Shown: piece by piece, positions 8,285 to 15,817 of the stretch
How the letters are laid out: each line of letters begins with the position of its first letter
Numbering within the stretch: the stretch's first letter is position 1
Assembly (NCBI RefSeq): GCF_937891315.1
Contig: NZ_CALAGI010000082.1
Span: 1-22,385 of the forward strand
Direction: 5' to 3'
DNA: 22,385 nt
Source: an uncultured Amaricoccus sp.
Lineage (GTDB): Bacteria; Pseudomonadota; Alphaproteobacteria; Rhodobacterales; Rhodobacteraceae
The notes under the pieces: generated by a model
The model's database searches: none
What the model was told of the DNA's origin: nothing
What the model saw: the letters and a program-made list of their open reading frames with translations, nothing else
Made by a program: the position numbers and the translations under genes

Positions 8285-8331
8285 AGGCCGGCATATAATA
8301 GCCTAGCCTATCATATGCAAGCCTATATTAT
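8285..8331 (-). promoter_or_regulatory. Promoter and probable MarR operator with three GCCTA repeats
   Basis: An AT-rich island stands out in very GC-rich DNA. On the minus strand TTGCAT (8320-8315) and TATATG (8297-8292) are spaced by 17 bases and would start transcription at about 8285, next to the MarR ATG. The same stretch holds three GCCTA direct repeats on the plus strand (8301, 8306, 8321). The first two sit in an imperfect palindrome centred on CTAG (8298-8311). Such repeats overlapping a promoter fit an autorepressor operator. A plus-strand TATAAT at 8294-8299 leaves open a weak divergent promoter. Confidence 0.6.
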
Positions 8332-8340
8332 CCTCCCGCC

Positions 8341-8786
8341 CCGAAAATGTGAAAAGGCCCGCGAACCGGTCGGGTTCGCAAGGCGACCCTGATCAAGACC
8401 CGCGCAACGACCTCGGCCGGCCGTTCTTCGATGGGCTCGCGCCCGGGCGCCCCGCCGCCATGGCCCGCGACCGCGGGCCGCGCTTCCTCGGCCTGAGCGA
8501 GGTCTACCCATTCAACGACTGGAACCGGAGCGCCGCCGCCGTCCTCGAGCGTGTCAGACGGCGGACGCCGCCGGCGCCGAGACCGGACCGGCGCCGTCGA
8601 CCAGATGCGCCGCCTTCTCGCCAGCGGCTACACCGACGCCTGGGCCGATACGAAGAAGGCGCGACAGTCCTGCCGCCAAGGAATGCGTCATGCTCTTCCC
8701 GGTAGCGTCGCAGCGCGGCGCGGGTGGTCTCGTGGGGCTTTGGGTGGTTTTCCGCGGACGGCGGCGTACGAGGGGCCGGAGTGGTC
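8341..8786. other. No assignable gene; possible eroded coding sequence
   Basis: This gap has no gene I can identify. From about 8390 to 8560 one plus-strand frame has strongly GC-ending codons, as real genes here do, with residues such as F-L-G-L-S-E-V-Y-P-F-N-D-W. At about 8560 the coding-like bias moves to another plus-strand frame (V-D-Q-M-R-R-L-L-A-S-G-Y-T-D-A-W). On the minus strand, 8745-8660 also looks coding-like (H-E-T-T-R-A-A-L-R-R-Y-R-E-E-H-D). The pieces do not join into one protein. I read it as debris of one or more lost genes, product unknown. Confidence 0.35.
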
Positions 8787-8788
8787 GT

Positions 8789-8817
8789 TCATTCAATCTC
8801 AACCTCTCCTTGAATGA
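8789..8817. promoter_or_regulatory. 8-bp inverted repeat upstream of the RTX gene
   Basis: TCATTCAA (8789-8796) and TTGAATGA (8810-8817) are perfect inverted copies separated by 13 bases. They lie 32 bases before the RTX start codon. The element is AT-rich against a GC-rich background, so it may be a regulator-binding site or a leader hairpin. It lacks the GC stem and T-run of a terminator. Confidence 0.4.
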
Positions 8818-8848
8818 TGGACCTGCCTATGGAGGGGGGAGAATTCGC

Positions 8849-10438
8849 ATGACCACTACGCCGGCGCTGCCGCGCATCGACAGGATATTCTACGGAACGG
8901 ACGGTGCTGACCGCTGGATCGGCGACATCCGCAACGAGATCTTCGTTGGCAGCCCGGGCGCCGACACGCTCGACGGCGGCGACGGCTTCGATATCGTCGA
9001 TTACAGCGCCTCGCCAGCGAGGGTCACCATCGACCGCGCGACCTTCCCGGGGCCCGCCGCCAAGGGCGGACATGCCGCGAAGGACGTGCTTTCCGGCATC
9101 GAGGGGGTCATCGGCTCGGCGTACGACGACATCCTGGTCTGGTCGGCGGCCGACTTCCCCGTCTATGTCGACGGCCGGGAGGGCAACGACTTCATCTACG
9201 GCGGGACCGGGGCCGACACCCTGCTCGGCGGCGAGGGCAATGATACGCTCTTCGGGGTAGGCTATCCCGGTAACGGCGGCGACCGTCTGTATGGCGGGCC
9301 GGGAAACGACCTCATCTGTGCTAGCCGCGATGCCCTTGCCGACGGTGGCGAGGGCGACGACCAGCTTTTCGGCGGACCGTGGAACGAGACGCTCGCCGGC
9401 GGAGCCGGGGATGACTTGCTCATGAACTACCAAGGTGAGGATTTCTTCGACGGAGGGGACGGCAACGACACCATTCGGCTCGGACGCGATTCGAGCGTGG
9501 TCGAAGCGGGGGACGGAAACGACACGATCGTGAGCTCGACCCCCTGGTCGCACCTCGGCTGGACCACGTACCCCTACGGGGTCGCCTGGATCGCGGCCAA
9601 GCGCGCCTCGAGCGACCTGGTGCATGCCGGTGCCGGCAATGACTGGTTCCGGGGCGGCTATGGTGCCGATCGCGCCTACGGCGACGACGGCGACGATTTC
9701 CTTGATGGTCGCGACAATGCCGACCTGCTCGACGGCGGATCGGGGCACGACACGATCCTCGGCGGCAATGGCGAGGACACCCTCGTCGGCGGCGACGGCA
9801 ACGACCGCATCGAGGGCAGCCTCGGCAACGACATCGTCCATGGCGGGTCCGGTCGCGACACCCTTCTCGGTGGGAACGGCTCCGACGAGATCGACGGCGG
9901 CGACGGGGCGGACCTCATCCGGGGTGGCTACGGCGCGGACACGATCCTGGGCGGCGCCGGCAACGACACGGTCGACGGCGGTGGCCACGACGACCTGATC
10001 CTGCTCGGCGACGGAAACGACCTGGTCACCGGCCTCGATGACCGCGGCCGCGGCAACGACCGTGTCTTCGGCGAGGCGGGGGCCGACACGCTGCATGGCG
10101 GACGCGGCGACGACACCCTCGACGGGGGCACGGGCGACGACGTCCTGAATGGCGGCGCCGGCGACGACCGACTCATCGGTGGCGCGGGCGCCGACGTCTT
10201 CCAGTTCAGGCTGGCGAGCGGGCGGGACGTGATCGCCGACTTCTCGCTCGCCGACGGCGACCGGCTCGCGGTGACGTTCGCGGCCGCCGGAACGCCCGCC
10301 GGAACGCCGGAACTCACGCTCGCGGACGGCGACATACTGGTCGCGTTCGCCGGGGGCCACGGTCTCAGGCTCGAGGGCGACTTCGATGCCGGCGACCTGC
10401 GGGCCATCATCGATCAGGGTTTTGTCCTGTTGATCTGA
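8849..10438 (+). CDS. RTX-repeat calcium-binding protein
   Basis: A 529-residue acidic protein built almost wholly of RTX nonapeptides (G-G-x-G-x-D-x-L/I-x). Runs occur at about 33-50, 107-137, 145-228, 258-450, and most densely at 295-448. These fold as calcium-loaded parallel beta-rolls. Between them lie a short conserved-looking section at 50-97 (V-D-Y-S-A-S-P-A-R-V-T and an S-G-I-E-G-V-I-G-S segment) and a non-repeat piece at 229-257. The C-terminus (G-A-D-V-F-Q-F, then D-V-I-A-D-F-S, ending V-L-L-I) resembles a type I secretion signal region, and there is no N-terminal signal peptide. A strong GGAGGGGGGAGAA site precedes the ATG. No protease, lipase or adenylate-cyclase domain is visible, and no type I exporter genes are nearby. 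Probable secreted or surface protein, role unknown. Confidence 0.88.
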   Translation: MTTTPALPRIDRIFYGTDGADRWIGDIRNEIFVGSPGADTLDGGDGFDIVDYSASPARVTIDRATFPGPAAKGGHAAKDVLSGIEGVIGSAYDDILVWSAADFPVYVDGREGNDFIYGGTGADTLLGGEGNDTLFGVGYPGNGGDRLYGGPGNDLICASRDALADGGEGDDQLFGGPWNETLAGGAGDDLLMNYQGEDFFDGGDGNDTIRLGRDSSVVEAGDGNDTIVSSTPWSHLGWTTYPYGVAWIAAKRASSDLVHAGAGNDWFRGGYGADRAYGDDGDDFLDGRDNADLLDGGSGHDTILGGNGEDTLVGGDGNDRIEGSLGNDIVHGGSGRDTLLGGNGSDEIDGGDGADLIRGGYGADTILGGAGNDTVDGGGHDDLILLGDGNDLVTGLDDRGRGNDRVFGEAGADTLHGGRGDDTLDGGTGDDVLNGGAGDDRLIGGAGADVFQFRLASGRDVIADFSLADGDRLAVTFAAAGTPAGTPELTLADGDILVAFAGGHGLRLEGDFDAGDLRAIIDQGFVLLI

Positions 10439-10507
10439 CCATCAGTCCGAACGGTCACCGCTTGAGCGGATCCTTCGCTCGGTTCCCGCTTCGGACCCGC
10501 CACCCCT

Positions 10508-10544
10508 GCTCCTCTGATCGGGGTCAATCCCCAACCAGAGGAGC
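10508..10544. terminator. 37-base interrupted hairpin after the RTX gene
   Basis: GCTCCTCTG (10508-10516) pairs perfectly with CAGAGGAGC (10536-10544). Inside, GGGG (10520-10523) pairs with CCCC (10529-10532) around a TCAAT loop, with a 3x3 internal mismatch. It lies 70 bases past the RTX stop and 127 bases past the convergent aldehyde dehydrogenase stop, so it could end both transcripts. No T-run follows on either strand, which argues against a classical intrinsic terminator. It may be another structured element. The rest of the 10439-10670 gap shows nothing else. Confidence 0.45.
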
Positions 10545-10670
10545 TTGGCTGGCTCCGCGGTCCTGTGATTGGCTGCCGGATGGCGGTGGGAAACCCGACC
10601 CACGGCGCCTCGTTCCACTCATGCGAAAAGCACGCGCCATCAAGGCCAGGGATCAAACAGCCGGAGCGGA

Positions 10671-12167
10671 TCAGGACCTGTACTTGATCCAGGTCGTCTT
10701 CAAGGCAGTGTATTTCTCCAGAGAGTGCATGGACAGGTCCCGACCGAACCCCGATTGCTTCATCCCGCCGAACGGCGTCTGGGCCGAGAGCGCATCCACG
10801 GTGTTCACCGATACGGTTCCGACATGCAGCTTGTCGGCGACCCGGCAGGCCCGGCTCAGATTGTCGGTCCAGACGGACGCCGCCAGCCCGTAGATGGAAT
10901 CGTTTGCCATCGCGACGGCCTCCGCTTCGGTGTCGAAGGCGATTACCGACAGGACCGGGCCGAAGATCTCATCCCTTGCCAGCGGGTCGTCCTGCCCGAC
11001 GTCGTCAAAGATCGTCGGCTGCACGAAGCAACCCTTGCCGTCGATACGGATCCGCTTGCCGCCGGCGACCAGATTGGCGGTGATCGTGCCGGCCTCGACG
11101 AAGCGCATGATGCCTTCGGTCTGCTTCTCGTCGACGATCGCGCCCATCCTGGAGGCGGGATCGAGTGGATCGCCGGGTTGCGTGGCCTGCGCGCGGGCGA
11201 TCAGCCTCTCCACCAGCGCGTCCTTGACCGAACGCTCCACATAAAGCCGGGAATTGGCCGAGCATACTTCGCCCTGATTGAAGAAGATGCCGAAGGCGGC
11301 CATGTCGGCCGCGGCGTCCAGATCCTCGCAATCGGCGAAGACGATGTTCGGGCTCTTGCCCCCCGTTTCGGGCCAGACCTGCTTCAGGTTTGACTGGCCG
11401 GAATATTGCATGAACCGCTTGCCGATCGCCGTCGAGCCGGTGAAGGCAAGGCAGTCCACACCCATGTGCAGGCCCAATGCCTGCCCGGCCGTCGCACCGA
11501 AGCCGGGGACGACATTGAACACGCCGTCAGGCACTCCCGCTTCGGCCGCCAGTTCGGCCAGACGCAGCGCCGATAGCGGCGACTGCTCCGCCGGCTTCAG
11601 CACCACCGAGTTGCCGGCCGCCAGCGCCGCCGAGGCCTTCCAGGTCGCCATGTCGAGCGGGAAGTTCCAGGGCGTCACCGCGGCGACCACCCCCAGCGGC
11701 ACGCGGCGCACCAGCGCAAGGTCGCCCGGTCCGGTGGGGGCGACCTCGTCATAGAGCTTGTCGATGCACTCGGCGTACCACTGGAAGAAATGCGCCGATC
11801 CGGGCGCGTCGATGGTCGCCGCGTCCGTCACGAGCTTGCCCATGTCGAGGCTGTCGAGCAGGGCCATCTCCTCGAGATTGGCGCGGATCAGCGCGGCCAG
11901 CCTCAGCAAGACCGCCTTGCGGTCGCCCGGCGCCATCCGTGACCAGCGCCCGTCCTCGAAAGCCCGCCGCCCGGCCGCGACGGCGCGGTCGACATCCGCC
12001 GCGTCGCATTCCGCGACCGCTGCCAGCACCTCTCCGGTGGCCGGGTTGATGCTGTCGAAGGTCCGGCCCGACACGGCATCGACGAACTTGCCATCGACAA
12101 AGGCCTGCCCTCGGAACGCGATCCGCGCAGCCCGCGCCTTCCAGTCCTTGTGGGTATAGTCCAGCAT
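10671..12167 (-). CDS. NAD(P)-dependent aldehyde dehydrogenase (PuuC-like)
   Basis: A 498-residue ALDH-superfamily enzyme oxidising an aldehyde to its acid. Catalytic and cofactor residues are all present: Asn168 in P-W-N-F-P, Lys191 in L-K-P-A-E-Q, the F-T-G-S-T nucleotide loop at 242-246, Glu267 in E-T-G-G-K-S-P, nucleophile Cys302 in G-E-V-C-S-A, and E-I-F-G-P-V at 400-405. Length and motifs, including an N-terminal H-K-D-W section, resemble PuuC, the gamma-glutamyl-gamma-aminobutyraldehyde dehydrogenase of putrescine breakdown. The start at 12167 gives the normal family length; a longer upstream reading overlaps the DUF1028 gene and is unnecessary. It is last in a four-gene operon and would logically act on the aldehyde made by the amine dehydrogenase at 16148. 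The exact substrate is inferred. Confidence 0.92.
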   Translation of the reverse strand: MLDYTHKDWKARAARIAFRGQAFVDGKFVDAVSGRTFDSINPATGEVLAAVAECDAADVDRAVAAGRRAFEDGRWSRMAPGDRKAVLLRLAALIRANLEEMALLDSLDMGKLVTDAATIDAPGSAHFFQWYAECIDKLYDEVAPTGPGDLALVRRVPLGVVAAVTPWNFPLDMATWKASAALAAGNSVVLKPAEQSPLSALRLAELAAEAGVPDGVFNVVPGFGATAGQALGLHMGVDCLAFTGSTAIGKRFMQYSGQSNLKQVWPETGGKSPNIVFADCEDLDAAADMAAFGIFFNQGEVCSANSRLYVERSVKDALVERLIARAQATQPGDPLDPASRMGAIVDEKQTEGIMRFVEAGTITANLVAGGKRIRIDGKGCFVQPTIFDDVGQDDPLARDEIFGPVLSVIAFDTEAEAVAMANDSIYGLAASVWTDNLSRACRVADKLHVGTVSVNTVDALSAQTPFGGMKQSGFGRDLSMHSLEKYTALKTTWIKYRS

Positions 12168-12183
12168 GGCGTCTCTCGCTCTG

Positions 12184-12858
12184 TCACTGATCTCCGGGGA
12201 CGCCGTAGGATGGCGCCTCGCGCGGATCGAGGGCTCGCTGGATGTATGCCTCCAGCTGCGGCTTGTAGATCGTCCAGATCGTGGCAACGGCCTCGATCGG
12301 ACAGTCTTCCGTCCAGTCGCACCTGAGATCGGCGACCGGCCAGCTGACCTTGTCGACGAGCTTCAGGCCGGCGGAATGCACCGGGCCTGCCTCGCCGCCC
12401 GCGGCCAGACCAGCGCGCATCGCGGCGATCAGCCGGTCGCCAAGGTGGCCGGACGAGCCGAGAAACCCATCGACGATGGCTTGCGGAACGCCGGCATCGG
12501 CAAGCAGGTTTCCGCCCGAGGCAACGTTCGCACCGCGCGCCTCGCCCCAGATGCCGAGGGCCTTCGGCCCGGAGTGGACCGCCGTCCGCCCGTTGCCGTC
12601 GACCGCCAGCACCTGGCGGTATTCGATGAAGCTGCCGCGTTTCCTCACCTCCGCGATCGCCGCCTCGGCGCCCGCCCCCTGCCCCATCATGTCCAGCGCG
12701 AGCGGCCCCAGTGTCGGGTCCGTCACGTTCTGCGAAGCAACCGCGCCGACGCCGGCGCGGGCGTAGGAGCAGCGCGCGGCGACCGCCGGCGAGGACGAGG
12801 AGATCGCGACGCCGAACATGCCGGTTTCAGCGCAGCGGGCGACCAGCGAGAATGTCAT
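12184..12858 (-). CDS. DUF1028-family protein
   Basis: A 224-residue protein with the recognisable DUF1028 start (T-F-S-L-V-A-R), then G-V-A-I-S-S-S-S-P-A-V, A-R-A-G-V-G-A-V-A-S-Q, and the central G-N-L-L-A and D-R-L-I-A-A-M-R-A-G segments. The family has no firmly established activity. My recollection that it has an Ntn-hydrolase-like fold, and so might be a hydrolase or amidase, is unverified. No signal peptide is present, so it should be cytoplasmic. It starts 6 bases after the Rid gene's stop and ends 16 bases before the ALDH start, tightly inside the operon. This context links it to nitrogen-compound breakdown, perhaps a side-product hydrolase. Confidence 0.85.
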   Translation of the reverse strand: MTFSLVARCAETGMFGVAISSSSPAVAARCSYARAGVGAVASQNVTDPTLGPLALDMMGQGAGAEAAIAEVRKRGSFIEYRQVLAVDGNGRTAVHSGPKALGIWGEARGANVASGGNLLADAGVPQAIVDGFLGSSGHLGDRLIAAMRAGLAAGGEAGPVHSAGLKLVDKVSWPVADLRCDWTEDCPIEAVATIWTIYKPQLEAYIQRALDPREAPSYGVPGDQ

Positions 12859-12864
12859 GGCACT

Positions 12865-13281
12865 TCAGTCCGGGATGACGGCGGTACCGTCGATCTCGAC
12901 CAGCCACTCGGGCCGCGCCAGTGCCTGGACCACGAGCCCGGTCGAGACCGGATGCACGCCCCGGATGTACTCGCCCATCGTGCGGTAAACCGCCTCGCGA
13001 TGACGCACGTCGGTGATGTAGACGACGACCTTGACCAGGTGCTCCATCCGGCCGCCGGCTTCCTCGATCAGCTGCCGGATGTTCCGCATGACCTTGTGGG
13101 TCTGCTCGACCGGGTCGTGACTGTCGAGATTGACCGCGTCGTCAAGGTTCTGCGGGCACTGCCCGCGCAGCCAGACGATCCGGCCGCCCTGGGTGACAAC
13201 CGCCTGGCAGAGGTCGTTTTCCAGCTTCTGCTCGGGATAGGTGTCGCGGGTGTTGAACTTGCGAATGCGGGTATGCGCCAT
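12865..13281 (-). CDS. Rid-family (YjgF/YER057c/UK114) protein
   Basis: A 138-residue member of the Rid family; the best-known members (RidA) hydrolyse reactive imines/enamines to ketones and ammonia. Family hallmarks are the trimer-core beta sheet, Q-T-H-K-V-M-R-N-I, V-K-V-V-V-Y-I-T-D, and the closing W-L-V-E-I-D-G-T-A-V-I. The RidA catalytic Arg lies in a V-A-R-L-P context. Here an ungapped alignment of V-V-Q-A-L-A-R-P puts Leu there, with Arg two residues later, so deaminase activity is uncertain and a non-RidA subgroup is possible. The start at 13281 has GGAG at good spacing; an ATG at 13293 is less likely. It sits between the flavoprotein and DUF1028 genes, fitting imine handling in amine oxidation. 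Confidence 0.9.
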   Translation of the reverse strand: MAHTRIRKFNTRDTYPEQKLENDLCQAVVTQGGRIVWLRGQCPQNLDDAVNLDSHDPVEQTHKVMRNIRQLIEEAGGRMEHLVKVVVYITDVRHREAVYRTMGEYIRGVHPVSTGLVVQALARPEWLVEIDGTAVIPD

Positions 13282-13316
13282 TTCGGTCTCCATCGGATGC
13301 TGGATCGTCGTGCAGC

Positions 13317-14591
13317 CTATGCGATTTTGGTCTCGCGCTTGGTGGGCTCGCGGTAGGCGAGATACTTGCGCTGGGTTGCGATCCGATCCGCCACATGCGC
13401 CGCGTCGTGCCAGACGCCCCAGATGAAGCTCGACCCCCGCCGCGACTGCCATGGCAGCCCGAGGAAATAGATCCCGGGCTCGACCGAAACGCCGCGCTGA
13501 TGCCTCGGCCGGCCCTTCTCGTCGAAGGCGTCGACCTTCAGCCAGCCGTAGTCGAGGGAATAGCCCGTCGCCCAGACGACCGAGGAAACTCCGGCATCCG
13601 CCAGGCTGAGTTCGAGGATGGGATCGGTCAGGCACTCCGGGTCCGGCCCGATCTCGCGGGCCTCCGGCTCCGCCGCGAGGTCAAGGCCATTGCTGGCGAC
13701 AAAGGCATCGGCCTCGTCCAGCAGCGACAGATAGTTGGCATCGCCACGCGCGATATTGTCCGCGAGATCGGGTGCGAAGGTCACGACGCCATCCCGGTAG
13801 GATTCCGTCCGTCCGACCAGCGTCATCCCCTGCGCGGCGAGCCGCCGGAAGTCGATCGTACGCCCGCCATGCGCGCCGCTCACCGCGATGGTGACATGCT
13901 CGGTGCCGGGCCCCGGCGTTTCGGCATCCCATTTGCCGAGAACCCCCAGCCACCAGCAGAAGTCACGCCCGCGATAGGCACGGGGCGGACGATCATGCGG
14001 GCCGACCGAAAGATAGACGCGCTTGCCCGCCTGCGCGAGCTCGTCGGCGATCTGCACACCCGAGGATCCGGCACCGACCACGAGCACGGCGCCTTCGGGG
14101 AGCTGGCCGGGGTTGCGGTAGGCGTTGGAATGGATCTGGAGGATACCCGCCTCGTCAGGGAGAAGCGCGGGGATGACCGGGCGCTGGAAAGGTCCGGTGG
14201 CGACGACGACGTTATTGGCCTCGACCACGCCCTCCGATGTCTCGATCCGGAATCCGGATCGGCCGACGTTGCGCCGCGCTTCCTTCACCTCCACGCCGCA
14301 GCGGATGGGGGCGGCGATCATCCCCGCGTAAGCGACGAAATAATCCGCGACCTTCTCCTTGGGGACGAAGGCGTCGGGATCGGCATCGGCGAACTCCATG
14401 CCCGGGAACCGATCGTGCCAGGCCGGGCCGTTGGCGACGAGGGAGTCCCATCTCCCCGAGCGCCAGCGCTCGGCAATGCGGTGCTGCTCGAGAATGAGAT
14501 GCGGCACGCCGCATTTGGTCAGGTGCTCGCTCATGGCCAGCCCGGCCTGGCCGCCGCCGACAACGAGCGTGTCTACTTTTTCGACCGACAT
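13317..14591 (-). CDS. FAD/NAD(P)-dependent flavoprotein monooxygenase-like oxidoreductase
   Basis: A 424-residue protein of the flavin-containing monooxygenase / CzcO-like family. The FAD-binding motif G-G-G-Q-A-G is at 12-17, E-R-W-R-S-G-R-W-D-S-L follows at 41-51, A-T-G-P-F at 131-135, the NAD(P)H-binding G-A-G-S-S-G at 173-178, and the family A-T-G-Y at 341-344. Such enzymes use NADPH and O2 to hydroxylate N or S atoms or carry out Baeyer-Villiger reactions. A nitrogenous substrate, perhaps an amine or its product, is suggested by the operon. It is the first gene of the minus-strand operon and divergent from the LysR gene. AAGGA before the ATG supports the start. No membrane helix or signal peptide is visible. 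Confidence 0.87.
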   Translation of the reverse strand: MSVEKVDTLVVGGGQAGLAMSEHLTKCGVPHLILEQHRIAERWRSGRWDSLVANGPAWHDRFPGMEFADADPDAFVPKEKVADYFVAYAGMIAAPIRCGVEVKEARRNVGRSGFRIETSEGVVEANNVVVATGPFQRPVIPALLPDEAGILQIHSNAYRNPGQLPEGAVLVVGAGSSGVQIADELAQAGKRVYLSVGPHDRPPRAYRGRDFCWWLGVLGKWDAETPGPGTEHVTIAVSGAHGGRTIDFRRLAAQGMTLVGRTESYRDGVVTFAPDLADNIARGDANYLSLLDEADAFVASNGLDLAAEPEAREIGPDPECLTDPILELSLADAGVSSVVWATGYSLDYGWLKVDAFDEKGRPRHQRGVSVEPGIYFLGLPWQSRRGSSFIWGVWHDAAHVADRIATQRKYLAYREPTKRETKIA

Positions 14592-14784
14592 TTTCTACGT
14601 CCTTCCCTGGCGTCCGGAACTATTCCCGCGGATGCGACCGAGGTCCCGCCGTCTGTCTATCGGAGCCGCGGCGGCGCGAAAATTACAATCTCATGCAGCA
14701 TTGCTTAGGCTGACCGAAACGCGGCGGCTCCCGTGCCGGCCGTGAGGCTTGAGCGGGCGGTTCCGGGCTGGCATCCTCCCACCC
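14592..14784. promoter_or_regulatory. Divergent control region between flavoprotein and LysR genes
   Basis: These 193 bases separate two outward-facing genes, the normal place for LysR-type control of both. The only AT-richer part is 14679-14708. It contains C-A-A-T...A-T-T-G arms at 14686-14703 around A-T-G-C-A-G-C-A-T, a short dyad that could be the LysR recognition site. No textbook -35/-10 pair stands out on either strand. Confidence 0.4.
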
Positions 14785-15714
14785 ATGCCGCTCCGGTTCA
14801 CCCTGCGCCAACTCGAGTATTTCGTCGCCGCTGGCAAGGCCGGGAGCATCGCCGCGGCCTCGCAGCGCATCAATGTATCGTCTCCATCCATCTCGACGGC
14901 GATCGCCCAACTCGAAGCCCAGTTCGGCATCCAGCTGTTCGTGCGCCAACACGCGCAGGGACTGGCGCTGACGCCGGGTGGGCGCCGCTTCTTCCATGAG
15001 GCAAAGCTCCTGCTCGACGCGGCCGAGGCGCTCCACGACCTTGCCGGCGATATCGCCGACCAGGCGCGCGGCCCGATCAACGTCGGCTGCTTCGTCACCC
15101 TCGCACCACTGGTGATGACGGCCCTGCGCCGCGACTTCGAGCTTTCCCACCCGGAGGCGCGCGTCGGCCAGGTCGAAGGCAGTCAGGAGGAGCTGCTCGA
15201 CATGCTGCGCCGGGCCGAGATCGACCTTGCCATAACCTATGACCTCGAGCTGCCGCGGGAGGTGATTTTCGAGCCGCTGGCCAGGCTGCCGCCCTGCGTC
15301 ATGCTCGCCCCCGGCCATCGCTTCGCCGGCCGCGCCGGCGTCTCGCTGGAGGAACTCGCCGGCGAGCCGATGGTGCTTCTCGACCTGCCGCTCAGCCGGG
15401 AATACTTCCTGTCACTGTTTCAGACCGCGGGCCTCAGGCCGCGTATCGCCGAGCGCACCCGCGACCTGGCGGTCCTGCGCAGCTTGGTGGCGAGCGGCTA
15501 TGGCTACGCGCTGATCAACGTCCGGGCGCGCAACTCGATGGCGTCCGACGGGTCTCCGCTCGAGCTGCTGCGGCTGGAAGGCGACTTCCGCCCGATGACC
15601 ATCGGCCTCGCGACCATGCGGGCGGATCGTATCACCCGCATCGTCGCGGCCTTCCAGGCGCATTGCCGCGAGCGGATCAGCGCGGCGGGGATTCCGGGCA
15701 TGGCTGAACTCTAG
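14785..15714 (+). CDS. LysR-family transcriptional regulator
   Basis: A 309-residue regulator of normal LysR length. The N-terminal helix-turn-helix is clear (F-T-L-R-Q-L-E-Y-F-V-A-A, then I-A-A-A-S-Q-R-I-N-V-S-S-P-S-I-S-T-A-I-A, Q-L-E at about 42-44, and L-F-V-R). A linker helix and two-lobed effector domain from about residue 90 follow (G-P-I-N-V-G-C-F, D-L-A-I-T-Y-D). The ATG at 14785 places the HTH at the usual position. Divergent from the flavoprotein operon and upstream of the amine dehydrogenase-importer operon, it probably controls one or both in response to the amine substrate or a metabolite. That control is inferred from position only. Confidence 0.93.
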   Translation: MPLRFTLRQLEYFVAAGKAGSIAAASQRINVSSPSISTAIAQLEAQFGIQLFVRQHAQGLALTPGGRRFFHEAKLLLDAAEALHDLAGDIADQARGPINVGCFVTLAPLVMTALRRDFELSHPEARVGQVEGSQEELLDMLRRAEIDLAITYDLELPREVIFEPLARLPPCVMLAPGHRFAGRAGVSLEELAGEPMVLLDLPLSREYFLSLFQTAGLRPRIAERTRDLAVLRSLVASGYGYALINVRARNSMASDGSPLELLRLEGDFRPMTIGLATMRADRITRIVAAFQAHCRERISAAGIPGMAEL

Positions 15715-15768
15715 CGCGGAGTCCGACCCGGCAGAGCCGGCTCGTCCGCTCTAGAGTCTTGATTTAGC

Positions 15769-15812
15769 GCAATATCTTAGACACCAGACGATTCCGTCTG
15801 GTTGGATATTGC
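15769..15812. repeat. Double-stem palindromic (REP-like) intergenic element
   Basis: Two nested perfect inverted repeats share one centre. The outer arms are GCAATATC (15769-15776) and GATATTGC (15805-15812). The inner arms are ACCAGACG (15783-15790) and CGTCTGGT (15795-15802), with an ATTC loop. The structure is a 44-base hairpin with an asymmetric internal loop, flanked by CTCTAG (15750-15755) and CTCTAG (15812-15817). Its form resembles dispersed palindromic elements of alphaproteobacterial genomes. Only one copy is present in this window. It may also end LysR transcription. Confidence 0.6.
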
Positions 15813-15817
15813 TCTAG

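Noticed and set aside
8294..8299. Plus-strand TATAAT as a promoter for a gene divergent from MarR
   Set aside because: No -35 box at proper spacing and no convincing gene downstream; mentioned only within the promoter entry.
9620..10190. Tandem repeats that could be mistaken for a CRISPR array or minisatellite
   Set aside because: They are 27-base codon-level repeats encoding RTX nonapeptides, in frame, with no spacers.
8789..10360. A long minus-strand open frame opposite the RTX gene
   Set aside because: Its Val/Ala-rich repeats are the antisense image of the RTX nonapeptide repeats.
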